Part shown: positions 43,102 to 55,615 of the stretch, piece by piece
How the letters are laid out: each line of letters starts with the position of its first letter
Numbering within the stretch: position 1 is the stretch's first letter
Assembly: GCA_021234155.1 (NCBI GenBank)
Contig: JAJEKV010000102.1
Span: forward strand, 984,456-1,048,455
Origin: Isoetes taiwanensis
Lineage: Eukaryota; Streptophyta; Lycopodiopsida; Isoetales; Isoetaceae
Length of the DNA: 64,000 bases
Direction of reading: 5' to 3'
The notes under the pieces: model-generated
What the model was told of the DNA's origin: nothing
Seen by the model: the letters and a program-made list of their open reading frames with translations, nothing else
The model's database searches: none
Position numbers and translations under genes: made by a program

Positions 43102-46006
43102 TCAATGTTTTGTACTATGCACTTGTGAACTGAAACCCAAATCAGAGAGCATTGAACTCATTCCCCAACAATAAAGATGACATGATTTTCCTCGGCGTGT
43201 CTCTTCTCCTAACATGTACATGTTGCCACCAATATCATTCATGTCAAACTTAACATGCCTTACCAAGTGGTCAGAATTGAAGCCAATCGGGTTTGTCCAC
43301 CAAAGAATTGAAAAGTTAGAGTGTCTAATTGCTGATAGTAGTGGCCTGATACTATAACCTCTCCAACATTGTATACATTCCCCCACTCATCAACATAAGA
43401 ATCCAGCAATGTTTGCTTTGTCTCAGTACACTGCAGTAAGTAAAAGTCGACACCCTCATCATTATTTTCTTCTGCAGGTACAGCAAAGTTATCCCCAACT
43501 TCTAAGATGTCACTGAGGTAATCAAGCTCACCCTCATCATCATCATCTTCTTCTTCCTCCTCCTCATTGGATAATTTGTCTTCTGCATTCACTGGTTGTA
43601 CTTCTTTTGGTTTTAATACACCTTCTTTCCAGCCTCCTATCCTTCTCTTTGTTAATGCAATTATCCCAATCTCCATGAAAACATGCTTGGCAAAACAAGC
43701 AAGGCATCTGGTACTCACTTTTGTTGGATCCTTCCTATCAAGTGCCCTAATGCTATGTAACTTTGAGCTCCCATTCAAAGTTTTCCATTCCTTCTTTTCA
43801 GACTTATCTATGTCCTTAGCTTCAATATTCCAAAAGTACCTGGAAAGCATTGACTCAAAGCAAGTTAATGCAAAAGCAAAGCAAAGCAAATTCGTAAAGC
43901 AAATGCAAGAGCAAATTGTTAGCAAAGATAATCAAAGCGTAAATCAAAAGTAATGAGACATCCACCGAATTGAATGAAAGCCAACATAAATGCACGTAAA
44001 GCAAATGCAGAGCAAATTTAATGAATGCAGAAAGCAACTGCAAAGCCAATTCAAAGCAAAGTTAGTCAAAGCATTAATCAAAGCAAAAGCAAAAAGCAAA
44101 AGCAAAAAGCAAAAGCATCAAAGCAATTCCATCAAAGCAAACAAAATCAAAGCATAAATCAAAATTAATGAGACAACCACAGGAATTGAATGAAAGCCAA
44201 GATAAATGCGTAAAAGCAAATGCAGAGCAAATTTAATGAATGCAAAGCAACCTGCAAAGCCAATTCAAAGCAAAGTTAGTCAAAGCATTAATCAAAGCAA
44301 AAGCAAAAGCAAAAGCAAAAAGCAAAAGCATCAAAGCAATTCCATCGAGCAAAGATAATCAAAGCGTAAATCAAAAAGTAATGAGACAACCACCTGAATT
44401 GAATGAAAGCCAAGATAAATGCGTAAAGCAAATGCAGAGCAAATTTAATGAATGCAGAAAGCATATGCAATGCCAATTCAAATCAAATTTAGTCAAAGCA
44501 AAAGCAAAAAGCAAAGCATCAAAGCAATTCCATCAAAGCAAACACTAGGCCAGCCTACCAGAAAATACCTCTTTTTTTCATTGGCACAAGGATGGTTTTC
44601 AATGTACCATTTTAGGAATTCCACCGCATCCTTAGCACATTGCGCCTTCCGGAATCATACTTCGCTTGCTCCTTTGCTAGAATTAATTTCAAAACAGCTC
44701 AGCTCCATCATGTTCTCCTTTACCATGAGAACTTGCAAAAAACACCATAAATATTCCGAGTAGGATTGTTCACAAAATTTCTACCTATGTACCGTATGGG
44801 TCCGCACCTTTGAATTGAGATGTGCAACCATCACTCCAAAAACATGGTTGTCAGACTCTATATTCATTTGTTTCAAACCAATCGTGCATGGACTTTCAAG
44901 CGTGGTTGACAAACTTCGCTTGAATGCTCCTTTGCAATCGAAATGTAAAAATGTGTCTCCTTAATTATTCTTCGATCCGCATTCCTAACTTGTTTCGATC
45001 CGAACAAGATGCGAATTATGTTCCTAAATTCTTCCTCTTCCTTTTACTCAGGATGTCTATAGGTAATGTGAACAAGAATAGTAATTTGGTCGGTATGCCA
45101 ATGGCATGATTGTACTTCCTTCTGAATTTTGAGGCTATAGTTCTCAGCAAAATCAATTACTGATACAATAGTATTCTTTGGAAAGTTGGCTAAGCATTGC
45201 TTAAATTGCTTTGCTTCGCCAATGTGTGCCGTAATTATGTGGAACAAATTGCACAAGTGTCTTGTTGGCATACTGAATAAACTCTTGTACTGGAGCAGAC
45301 TTGTATGCTAATCTTGTGACTTTAGTTGGTTTTTTTCCTCCCCTCTTACGAATTGAACTCTCCTTCAAATTACCAGGCTCTTGCTGCAATACAGCAGACA
45401 ATTTGGTGATGTTAGGTCCTAAACAAGTTTCTTTAAAAAGTAAATAACACTAAAACAAATTAATATACCTTCTCAAACCTGTTTCCACTCAACAAATGTC
45501 TTTCATTGTCTTTTCCTTTGGACAGATTAAGTAACCGAAAAGCTACAACGTTAGCTCATTTCCAAAATAGATATACATGAATGTTAAATGTACCTTTTCA
45601 AACCACAAGATTTACAAGCAACCATCGACAGGAATGCTTGTGCCATTCTTCTAAGGGATCTTGCTTTTCACATACAAGTTCCCTCCACAACTCACTAGTA
45701 GACTTGTAAGTCATCAATTTAGCTTTGCATTCATCTCCTTCTCCACACACACTGCAATTGCAGGAACAATTTTCATGAACACCTCTAGGGTCCTGTTCTT
45801 ATTCTGCTCAAAGTTTGAAGAACAAATTCCAAATGGATGTGATAATTGATGCAAGAAGAAGTTTCCCTCTCATGAAGTCTTCTAACAAATGAAGGCTTCA
45901 AAATTCTCAAATGTTTGTTGTGCAATGTTGATATGTGGATATTGTTGCTTGAAAGCCATATAGAACTGAGCTGCAGACAACATGTAAAATTCATTTTGTA
46001 ATGCAT
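43102..46006 (-). pseudogene. DDE-like transposase of an unnamed family, broken
   Basis: On the complement the pieces appear in a consistent order. N-terminal: FKQQYPHINIAQQTFENFEA near 45,940, then a Cys/His-rich part with GDECKAKLMTYKSTSELWRE and WHKHSC (about 45,740-45,620). Core: IVSVIDFAENYSLKIQKEVQ followed by CHWHTDQITILVHI (Asp of DFAEN at 45,154-45,152), WSDGCTSQFKGADPYG (44,838-44,791), and SHGKGEHDGAEL (about 44,734-44,699). C-terminal: KEWKTLNGSSKLHSIRALDR, an acidic Glu run and VDEWGNVYNVGEVIVSGHYY (43,860-43,300). I recognise DFAEN / SDGCxxQFK / HGKGxxDG as a transposase-like family seen in plants and animals, for which I have no name. The Asp-Asp-acidic spacing suggests a DDE nuclease. 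Several frameshifts and stops make it inactive. The tandem repeat at 43.9-44.5 kb probably sits in an intron. Confidence 0.55.
43860..44555. repeat. Three-copy ~214-bp tandem repeat rich in AAAGC
   Basis: ATGAGACA(A/T)CCACNNGAATTGAATGAAAG starts recur at 43,953, 44,168 and 44,381 (spacing 215 and 213). Each unit ends in runs of AAAGC/AAAAGC. The same pentamer runs are found at both ends of the surrounding TIR element. Confidence 0.85.
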
Positions 46007-47252
46007 AAAGCAAAATCATGAAAGTAATCAAACAATGAAGCAAATCAATCATAATAAGTAATTAATCAAAGATAATCGAGACATTGCGTATGCAAATTTA
46101 TAAAAGCAATAGGGACTCAAACAATGCGGATAGCAAATTCATACATAAAACATGTGAAGCATAAATTGTTCAACTTCAACATGAAAAGTTTTATCAAACA
46201 CTACAAATTAATAGCTCGACCCGAAACATTCCGTATATAAATACCGGGAGACCTCAAGCAAATGGATTGATGGTCAACTTTATTGCCATTTTCTGTCTTA
46301 AACTTCCTCACATGTTTTTGTATGGAGAAACTCTTGTTTTTCATCCGAAACCGCAGACAACCTTTTTTCACTTCATCACCGGATGGAATCGACCTTTTCT
46401 TCCTCAAAACATAGACCGGGGACCTGATTCCCTTTCGCGCCATTACTCTTCTTCTATAGGTCGCACAAATAGATTTTCTAGGCACTTCAAGCAGCCCAAG
46501 CATCGCAGAATGATTAAGTTTATTCTCTCGTGGATGTAACCATTTGTAAAGTTGACCTTTTTCTTTGCCGTAATGTCAATCTTTCTCGTTCGCTTTGTGC
46601 AAAATGCATAGTTTCCTTCACATTAGCAATCACTTTTTGCATAACCTTTGTCTCTCTTTTGTCTCGCAACGCTTACTTGTAAAGGTACATTTGGTTTTAT
46701 CTTTCTTACAAATCATCCACAATAGCAGCCTTTATCTAAAGCATTGGCATGTTTTGTCGATCCTCAAAATAATCATGCATATCCTTTGAAATCTCCCGAA
46801 TTCTTCTCAACACCGAGGGGCTTAATTCTTTGGAATTAGCAGCGCTTCCATCAATTCCCTTTTATGTTTTCCCTTGATTCCTCTTTTTCGGCAAAGATCA
46901 ATTTCACGGTGGTCGGTCTCTTCTCATCTTCATCCATTCAAATTATGAATATGAGAAACTCCAACCGCCGATTCTCCACCGTAACCAAATTCGAGAATGG
47001 CAAGAGAGGACGGTTCCCGCCAACCTTGCCTCCTTCAATTTCGCAATTACACTCCATCATTCCTCCCGCCAAAGCCAACCGTGAATCGATTCCCCAATAA
47101 TCTGGACAGCCATGTCATCGATCCGTAGGGAGGATCGAGTTTGGGGAATTCCACGTCATTTGTGTCTTTGAGAAGAACGAGCAAAGCAATTCGATAAAGC
47201 AAAAGCAAAGCAAAGCAAGCAGACGTCCGGACACTACTTTTTCAACCCCACG
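46007..47252. other. Right part of the TIR element
   Basis: A 100-codon frame on the complement (46,503-46,201) is basic (RRRVMARKGIRSPVYVLRKK) and could be an N-terminal DNA-binding part of the transposase, but I cannot confirm a domain. The AAAGC-rich subterminal run is at 47,185-47,220. Confidence 0.35.
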
Positions 47253-47680
47253 AGTGATTTTATACCCCACTTGGCACTTCTTTGCACTTTGGAATTTCTT
47301 CATAAAAGGTCAAAGAAGTGCCCATTATCATACTCCTCCTCTCTATATACGATGGAAGCTATCAAGGGGGGGTTCCATATAGTTTTCCGTATTTCCAGAA
47401 GGGTTCCCCCCTTTTGGAATAAAATGGCACTCTTTCCATTATGGGCCTATTGGGATACCTCGAGTTGCCCCTTTTCAGCTTATCTAAAGGGGCCCATATG
47501 CAAAGAAACACCCCATAAACATTTACCCTCCTTTGTTTCCAAAGTCTTACCTCCCCCAATGAGGGTATCTCCTAGGTGCTGTCCCACTTGGTACCTGGTG
47601 AAAAGGGGTGCAGAGGGGGAACATAATTACATCCCTGTACTTAAGGTCGGAAGATTACCTATAGTCATAACCACTTCGGG

Positions 47681-50600
47681 ATGATCATTGTTTCTTGGAA
47701 TTTGCGTGGCATCAAAGGAGCACTCAAACGTGCTAGGGTATTAGCGGCAATTAGATCAATGAAGGCAGACATTGTCATGCTGCAGGAACATAGGCTCCCT
47801 GACTTTGAGGCCAGCTCTCTCGGCAGTTGGGTGGGTAATGGCTATTCCTCCTTTAGCTGTGCAGCTCAGGGAACTAAGGGAGGTACTTGTATCCTTTGGA
47901 AAGGTCGCTCGAAAAACCGCCTCGTGATCGGGGCGATGGCGATCAGTTATATTTGAAAACAATAATCGTCGCTTGGGGGCTTATTAATGTTTACGCCTCC
48001 AATAAACCTGCTGAGAGGGCAACTATGTGGAATAATATTGAGAGCTGGATTTTCCAGCACGAGAACGTGGTTGATAACTGGATACTTGGGGGTGACCTAA
48101 ATATGACTGACACATGGGATCAAAAAGTGGGTTTGCATAGGAATCTGCAGGAGGAGGAAGAACGTGGCTCCTTTTTCTAATCAATCTGCAGGCTTCTCTC
48201 TGGATCCTCCCTCCAATACTACATTTTCCTGGTCTAACAAACAGAAGGGTCAGGATAGAGTGTATTGCTTGCTTGATAGATTTTATCTGGCCAACAAATC
48301 TGCAGAATTTATGGACAAGTCTTATGTTGAAGGAGATCTTGCATTCACTCATTCGGATCATGTTCCGCAGAGGCTTACTCTTGAGGATATCCCCTCTGCC
48401 AGGAAATCAGGTAATATTCCTTTCAAGTTCAACGTCTCATGGCTAACCAAAGACGAGTTATGCAACCCTTTTAAGGTTTTTCTCGGCTCACTAGCAAATG
48501 GGGACAACTCCCCCTCCATGAAGGCTTGGGCCCATAAGCTCAACCTCATGAAAGCTTGGATCAAGAAATGGGGCAGAAAAAGGGCTCTGAGCTTCAAAAA
48601 GGAAAAGGATCTTGTCTACAATAGTCTCCGGATTATTAAGCAAGAACTTTTTAGTGACCCCTACAACCGAGATAAACACGCCTTGGAGGAGGAGCTCGAA
48701 AACAAAGCTAAAGCTATAGAAGAGGAAGAAGCAAGGGGTGCTGCTATACGCTCCAAAACTAAATGGTATGCTGATCTTGATCATGAGAATTCTAAATGTT
48801 TTTTTAGACTGGCTGGGGCTAGATTAGCAGAAAATAGCATTACCTCTATCAAAGATCAAAATCAGGTCCTCCTAACAGATCAGGATGAAATCAAACGCTT
48901 CATTAGAGGAAGCTTCCAGGACCAATTTAAAGAGGAACCGCTTCCATCCACTTACGGATTAGAAATTGCTAGATGGCTGCCAAAGGTTGACTGGGGGCAC
49001 TTTGTTTCGGAGGCTGACAATCAATCCTTACTTCAACAGTTAGGGGATGAAGAAGTTTATAGAACTCTTTGCTCCTTGGCAGCTGGTAAATCCCCCAGTC
49101 GGATGGATTCCCGAGTTTTTTAGGGGAGTTTTGGGAATTCCCCGGGGGACTTCCTCGAAAGCTATTAGGGGGTGCATGGAACTCCCAGCTTTTACATCCT
49201 TCCTTGGCAGCTGGATTCATCACTCTCGTCCCTAAAGTGTCAAGACCTCAGGTTATTAGTGAATGGAGACCTATTGCTTTGACCAATGTCCTATATAAGG
49301 TCATCATGAAAGTTCTGGCTAACCGTCTGAAACCTATCTTAAATAGGATTATCGGCAGAGAACAATCAGCTTTTCTCCCTGGAAGAAACATTCTGGATAA
49401 TTACTTGGCAGCAAGGGAAGGGTTACATTGGTGTAGGGTATCAAGACAGAATTGTGTGCTGGTAAAATGGATTTCAGGAAGGCTTATGACTCTCTTAGGT
49501 GGGAGGCTCTTCAAGAGGTAATGGCTCATATGGGTTTCCATAGGCAGTTTGTTGATATCGCTATGGGCATGAACAAATTAGCGTCAGCATCGGTGCTTGT
49601 TAATGGGGAACCATCCGGCCTCTTCGATCTCCGAAAAGGTATCAGGCAAGGATGCCCTTTGGCTCCTTACCTGTTTCTTATTATGGCAAATCTACTGACT
49701 AAGATAAACTCAAAATTTCAGAAGGATCTATGAGTGGTCTCTCTCTACCAGGTGGTGCTGACGAGCTCACAATTATGCAATATGCTGACGACACCTTCAT
49801 CTTCCTCAGATTTGATGATGGTAGCTTTCAGGCTTTTCGGGACGTTCTCCTGGCTTTTGAGATCATATCCGGGATTGGTCTTAACCCTAACAAATGTTCC
49901 ACTCTATGGGCACTAGAGACTGCGCCTGATCCTCGAGCTAGTATGCTAGGATTTCCGGTGGTGAAAGTAGGTGAATCAATTACTCTTCTGGGCCTTCCAC
50001 TTTCCTTATCTGATAACATCAAAGGACTCTGGTCGCCCCTGTTGGATTGTCTTCGAAAGAAGGTTGCCCTATGGTCAGCCAAAAGTCTTGCAGTGTCTGG
50101 GCGTGTAACTGTGGCCAATGATGTTCTTGCTGCCTCTCACATTTTCTTCTCGTCTGTGATAGTGGCGCAGAAATTTGTGTACAATCAGATCCAGGTCATA
50201 ATCAGGAAATTTATATGGGGAGGTATGGCTAAGGTTGGCTGGTCAGAATTATGTAGAGATAAGAAAGAAGGCGGTCTTGGTTGCAAAGACCCCTTCTCTC
50301 AGGCTCAGGCATTAGCAGCCAAGTACGTATGGAGATTACTGCAAGGTGACACCTCCCCTGCCCTAGTATTTGTCAGATATTGGTTTCAACGTTGTAAACT
50401 CAAAAGGAAGCCTTCCCTCCCTAGGGACGATTTTGGAGCTGCCTTTAGAGACTTCAAGATAGCCCCAGGTACCTCGCCTGTTATGAGAAGAATACTCCAA
50501 GCATGGGCGAAGGTGCTACCTTTATGCTCTCCTGCTAAGCTGCCCCCACATGCTGGTAAGATCAATCCTTTCTGGAATATTAGGGTTTGGGGATCAAGGA

Positions 50601-51468
50601 ATCTTCCTCTTGCACTTGTACACCCCCGGATCTATAGTAAGTGGAAAGTTCATGGCATCTCCAGCTATCTCACCTTTGGGAGAATGGCAGATGGATATCT
50701 TGGTCCAAACTAAAAAGGCTGGTCCCAAATGCTGGTGAGGGTGATAGGAAGATCCTAAGGGAAATTCAAGCTAATATCTCTGATCTTTCTGGTCTGGAGG
50801 GCCCTGAAGAGAGATGGGAGTGTGTGGAATCCCCTTCCTACAAGGTAGCTAAGGTATATCGAGTGCTTCGTGGAGAAGTTCCCCTTAAAGCTGAGCTCAT
50901 TCTGGGGGTCAATAGACCAACTACTATTCAACTCCTTGCCAACTCCTGGAAGTCCATGTGTTCTCGAAGAATCCAGTTTTTGCAATGGACAGCCCTTCAA
51001 GGTGGTATCTCCTCCAATGCTAAACTCTTCCTAAGAGGTATCTCAGCGACTGAACTGTGCCCTCTAGGCTGTCAAGCCAGTGAATCCACTGCACATGTGT
51101 TCTTTTGCCCTAGGATTTCTGATTTTTGGAGGTGGGTTACTCCTATTCTAGGACTTGACTTACACCAACTCAACTGGCCAGGTATTATAATTTCATCTGG
51201 GAGCTGCAAAATTACTACTTCTCTGGTAGCAATTGCCCTTTGGGTGGTCTGGAAGCATCGATGCCAGGTTGCTTACGGGGGGCAAGAAGTTAGCATTGAC
51301 AAAATTAAAGGTCTTTTCAATATGGAGGTGGCCTTAATGGTGCTAGCCCATCATAGGAAGATGGGTAGGAACTATAACAAGGAACTTGATAGAATTGGCA
51401 AGCTTGAAGGCTTTTACACATTCTTCAAGTGTAACTGGGTTGACAGGGATGAAGGCAATCATCAATAA
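47681..51468 (+). pseudogene. LINE ORF2: AP endonuclease, reverse transcriptase, zinc-binding C-terminus
   Basis: The ATG at 47,681 opens MIIVSWNLRGIKGALKRARV, the endonuclease start, with VMLQEHR carrying the catalytic Glu. ILGGDLNMTD and later AFTHSDHVP (the SDH box) follow. Reverse transcriptase: ITLVPKVSRPQVISEWRPIA near 49,216, DFRKAYDSL near 49,470, GIRQGCPLAPYLF near 49,640, and YADDTFIF near 49,781. The C-terminal part has a zinc-binding motif in CPLGCQASESTAHVFFCP near 51,058-51,111. The coding text is spread over about seven frames (breaks near 47,940, 48,170, 49,100, 49,200, 49,480, 49,730 and 50,690), so no functional protein is made. Catalytic residues themselves are preserved. 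Confidence 0.85.
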
Positions 51469-51729
51469 AGAAGGTAAATTCTTGTCTAGATCTTAAAGTG
51501 AACAACCCCAAACGGCAAATGATGGTGGAAGTGCACAGCCCTATCTATAGTACTCGCTCTTGTGGTGAAGAAGGTGCTTTGCCTATAGTACCTACATTAG
51601 TGGGGAAGAAGAACTGGCTGGGCCACTAGTACACCTTCAATTGTCTTGGGTCTCCGGATTTTAATTCTCTATCTGTCCCGATGAGGGGACCCAATGTACT
51701 CTATTCTAAACTAATAAATTGTACTCTTA

Positions 51730-51734
<5 letters not shown>

Positions 51735-51763
<29 letters not shown>
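51735..51763 (+). repeat. Poly-A tail of the LINE
   Basis: Twenty-nine consecutive A following AATAAATTGTACTCTTACCC, marking the 3' end of the LINE transcript copy. Confidence 0.9.
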
Positions 51764-51769
<6 letters not shown>

Positions 51770-54700
51770 GTTGTTTTTTCAGCAAAAATACAAGTGGTTG
51801 TCCATCCAAAAGCAATGCCTGGTTATGAAATGCAGAGGGTTGACAATGGAGGGTGGTACTTCCAATGTGAAAACATCTTTTCTTCCATTAAGTTTTTACA
51901 AAACAACCGGTCTGAAATACATCATGAAAAAGAAGAGAGTCAATACCCGACCACTATCCTTGCAAAGTGGTCAAGCACATGCACTGCAAGTGTGAATGAT
52001 CCACCTTGGTGATAATCATGCACCACGGAATGTATGCTAACAAAGGTCTAGCCTTTTCGTAACCTTACCACATGGCAAGGTGCATCCGTGGTGCCGTTCT
52101 TGACTCCCCCATGACTTCGTCTTTACAAATGCACTCTCTGAAGCTTCGGTGCATCACAGATCTTTGAGAGAGATCAACATCTTTATTTGAAGAAAGCAAG
52201 TCGTTGATATCCCCTCATGGGAACAAGGGGCTTCATTCTTCACTATTTCTAACATTCTAACTTTCCTAAGCGGCGTATGTCCACGGAATGAGACAAAGGA
52301 CCTAAGGACCTCACGAAAATCAAAAAGAAAACCTGCAGCGGACATCTCAAAAACTTCATGCCCGGCCCGAACTACTGCTGCTGCTGGCGGCGATGGAGTT
52401 CGATTAGCGGATGCATTTGTAAGAATCATCTAGAACATTAGAGCTTCGGTCATTCCCAGAATCTCATAGGCTGCAAGCATTCATTGACTCGAAATACGAA
52501 TCGATTGGGCGTTTAACTACAATTCTTTGAATGCGGGATTGTTGATAGGCGCATTATTTTACGGGCAACTTACGGTTCAATCACTTCAGCTTGGGTGAAG
52601 CTTATTTCATGTAGCACAAACAATATTGGGATGCAAATCAGAGAAGAACAGAGGACCATATTAAAGCGTCATGACACAAAGTTAGATTCTCGATGTTTGT
52701 GTGAAATGTATTCCTCGCACGTAAAGCATGAAGGAAGCATCTCTAATTATGCTCATGAGATACCCATCTTGACTTCACCGTGAAAACTTCGGGAGGGAAA
52801 GGAGTGCACAGTTCTAAGGGCATATTATTGCTACATTTATTGCTACATCTCCATCTTTTGCAAATAGGTTACCGCATATTCATAAGAGCCCAACAATTTG
52901 ATCCATAATGATTCATTTGAAAAAGGGAAGAAGATAAGGTAGCAGGTGCTTTTTATTAGAAGAAACATTTGCATACATGCAAGTCAAAACAATCTACGGT
53001 GTCCTGCTTTCGGGGAACATGATATGGAACTTATATCACTTTTCCCCACGGCTGATTGGAATGCCATGGTGTTGGAATTAAAGATGACATCATGGTTAAG
53101 CTATAAGAGATGCCCAACTATGATTGGATCGATTTTGCCGCCAAAGCGGTTTGGTGGCCTTTATGCTACATGAGTTAGCCCCGAGATGTCAAAGCTTATG
53201 AGTTCTGCAGAGGAGGTATTTTATGCTTTATACGAGGTACTAGTAGCACAAGCATTTATGTTCTTGCATAAAATGTATTTGGTGAACTTGCATTTATTCC
53301 CAGTGACGACACTTTCGGTGTGCTAAGTCATTTGACTTATCAACATGATCTGTCTTGGCTCTCCTAAACTAATCCTGGAGCTTTATCCTTGTAGGCATTT
53401 CAAAGTGCATGGGCAAAGGCTTGCCAAGTCGACATGCAACTCTCTTAGTTCCTGATCACACCTTTGTGTTTGAACCAGTTCTAGCCAACAGAACAACAAA
53501 TCATACTAACTCCAAACTAATTTCTTCTTCATTACTAGCCATTCTTCTACAATCCAACCTAAGCAAATAAACAGAATGGACAAAGCTTGTTGGGTTGTTT
53601 TCTAGTAAGAATTATGATCCAAGAAAATTACTCCAGGGAAGCAATGAACATACAAAGATTCGGAGAAAAATAATCGGAGAAAAATAATCAGAGAAAAAAA
53701 ATTATAAACACAAAGAAGAATGAGCATTTGCTTCATTGCATTAGAATGCAAGAAACGAAAAGAAAATACACCAAATACATGGGCGAACCTACTATTGACG
53801 TGGGATATCATCCGAACTGCTGCTGCTGGCGACCTGCGCTCCGGAACATTCCCAGTTTCTAACAGTTTCAAAACTCACATACACTTTCGTGACATTTTCT
53901 ACATACAGTTTCTACATTTTCGTGACCATAAAGCACTACAAGTAGTACTGAATGAAAACGCACAGAATTTACAAATAGTACTGAACAAAAAAGCAAAGAA
54001 AAAGTAGAATAAAAAAGCACTGAAAAAAATCGGGAATGATAGGAAGGAAATACCTACGAGGGAGTAGCAAATACCGGTTTCTTCTTTGGTTAACATTCGA
54101 AACTCCGGCCTCGATTGAGGAGCTCCGGCCACCGAGGAGCTTCGGCCTCATTCTATCGACGGCCGCGACCTCGACATAATATTTATGGGGGCACCCAATA
54201 AATTTACAATGCGTGAAATTGTAGGGTTGTCAACCCAATTTGTTAACACTTAACAAAACAATAACGAATCACGAAAGGGGTTAAATCTTGAATTTAACTT
54301 TAACAAATTGTTATAAGTTAACCCCTTCGTTTTAACCATTTCCTTAACAAAAATCGAATGCGTTGCTAGTTAAGTTAAATTTTCTTAACATAACAATTTT
54401 AACCCTTTAGTGTGTAGGTACCCTAAGATATGTAATTGGGTACAGGTATGTGCTCGTACATCTATAATGTTTGATGATTTCTTCTATACTATCATCTAGT
54501 TGAACCAAGTTTCCTTCATATTCTGATATTGAGCGACCTGCAACAACCCACTCTTTAACAACAGATTTACACCATCCACAAGGGCATATTTCATAAAGTG
54601 CCCCTCTCTACTTTCTATGCTTTTTTTTTTTTTTTTTTTTCCCAAAGAGCCATTCCACTCCGTTTCCTTTCTATTATTAAAATATGCGGCCATGTATCGA

Positions 54701-55615
54701 CCAGGCCAGTTTTTGAAGCTCTTAGCTCAAATGACGTTTTGGAGGCCTTTCCAAGTATTATGGTTACTAGTAATCTGCTCCAGTATGATGGTTTTGAACT
54801 ACAATTATCAAAATATTCTCTAGAGCTCTAGAGCTACCAAATAATATTGAAGGTTTTGGTGGACTATCAAGAGGTACGTTAAGAAAAATTGCTATGAGAA
54901 TGCACGTGCCAATAGAACAATGACTCTTAAAATGGCTTAATTGTTCTTGAGAAAAATGCTTCAAAGTTGTTTACCCCTGGTCCGTCCTGTGAAATCAAAG
55001 TCTTCTAGTCTATTCCTAACAACTAGCTCCTCGTGCACCACAGTAGGTGTGCATTTTTGGGTTGCCCCTAAGGGGGCAAACCCTCGTTTATGTGGGTTTA
55101 TAGCATATCCAAGTATATGCCAGCATATGCTTAGGATATGCTGGTGACTGCTCCAAACTGGCTGTTGCCAGTAAACTGGCGGTCAGAATACAGGGGAGCG
55201 ATGGCTGAGGTCGTGATGCATAGAGAATCTAGTTTGCTTGGAACACCTCCCACCCGTGAAGAACTGGAGGCTGCATCCAGGGATCTGTGCCTGGAGTGTC
55301 TTTTTTGAAGTTTTGAAAATGGGATCAAGAATCTAAGCAGTGCACATTGAACACTCGTGTTGATGAACCACATAGGTAGCTGTCGACCATTTCTGGTGAT
55401 CATTTGATGCTGTATATAATGCGATAATACTAAAATCATGCATGGATTGATCGGGAAATAGTGCAAAAATTTCAAGCCTGGCATATAGTCCAACCGATTA
55501 TATGGTTGTCAGTTGCTCTTATAGTGGTGACTTCAAAGTAATGTATTGACTTACCTTCCTACTAGCTGCTCGTGACATGCTTTGATGGGTACTGCTTGCT
55601 GTGTTTGTCTCACAG
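51764..55615. other. No gene recognised; repeats and a poly-T tract
   Basis: Positions 51,764-52,012 carry a 97-codon frame (VVVHPKAMPGYEMQRVDNGG) of unknown nature. It contains no gypsy sequence, so the gypsy element on the left of the LINE does not resume. A poly-T run at about 54,619-54,640 may be the tail of a minus-strand retroposon. Positions 54,180-54,425 are AT-rich with TTAACA/TGTTAA motifs similar to 1,240-1,515. A frame at 55,142-55,305 (VMHRESSLLGTPPTREELEA) looks protein-like but unplaced. Confidence 0.4.

Larger units (their letters stand above)
40419..47269. mobile_element. TIR DNA transposon, 6,851 bp, with DDE-like transposase and host-like sequence
   Basis: Left end TGGGGTATAAAATCACT (40,419-40,435) and right end AGTGATTTTATACCCCA (47,253-47,269) are perfect 17-bp inverted repeats, with similarity continuing imperfectly (GTCGGGT against GTGGGGT). 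Both subterminal regions carry (A)AAAGC runs (40,455-40,490 and 47,185-47,220). The minus strand holds a broken transposase (43.1-46.0 kb); the plus strand holds three coding-like segments (40.5-43.1 kb). No clear target-site duplication: flanks are TCT and ACT if the element starts at GGGG. Superfamily not assigned. Confidence 0.75.
37912..51763 (+). mobile_element. LINE (non-LTR retrotransposon), split by a TIR transposon
   Basis: ORF1 with a DUF4283 domain and zinc knuckle, a spacer, ORF2 with endonuclease and reverse transcriptase, and a 29-base poly-A run at 51,735-51,763. The sequence is interrupted by the TIR element at 40,419-47,269, so the LINE itself is about 7.0 kb. Its 5' end abuts gypsy protease near 37,912; I find no target-site duplication there matching the sequence after the poly-A, so the 5' boundary is approximate and a later rearrangement is possible. 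Confidence 0.85.

Noticed and set aside
43567-43953. Open frames on the plus strand of the 43-44 kb region
   Set aside because: They are antisense to the better supported transposase coding text, and composition follows the AAAGC repeats.
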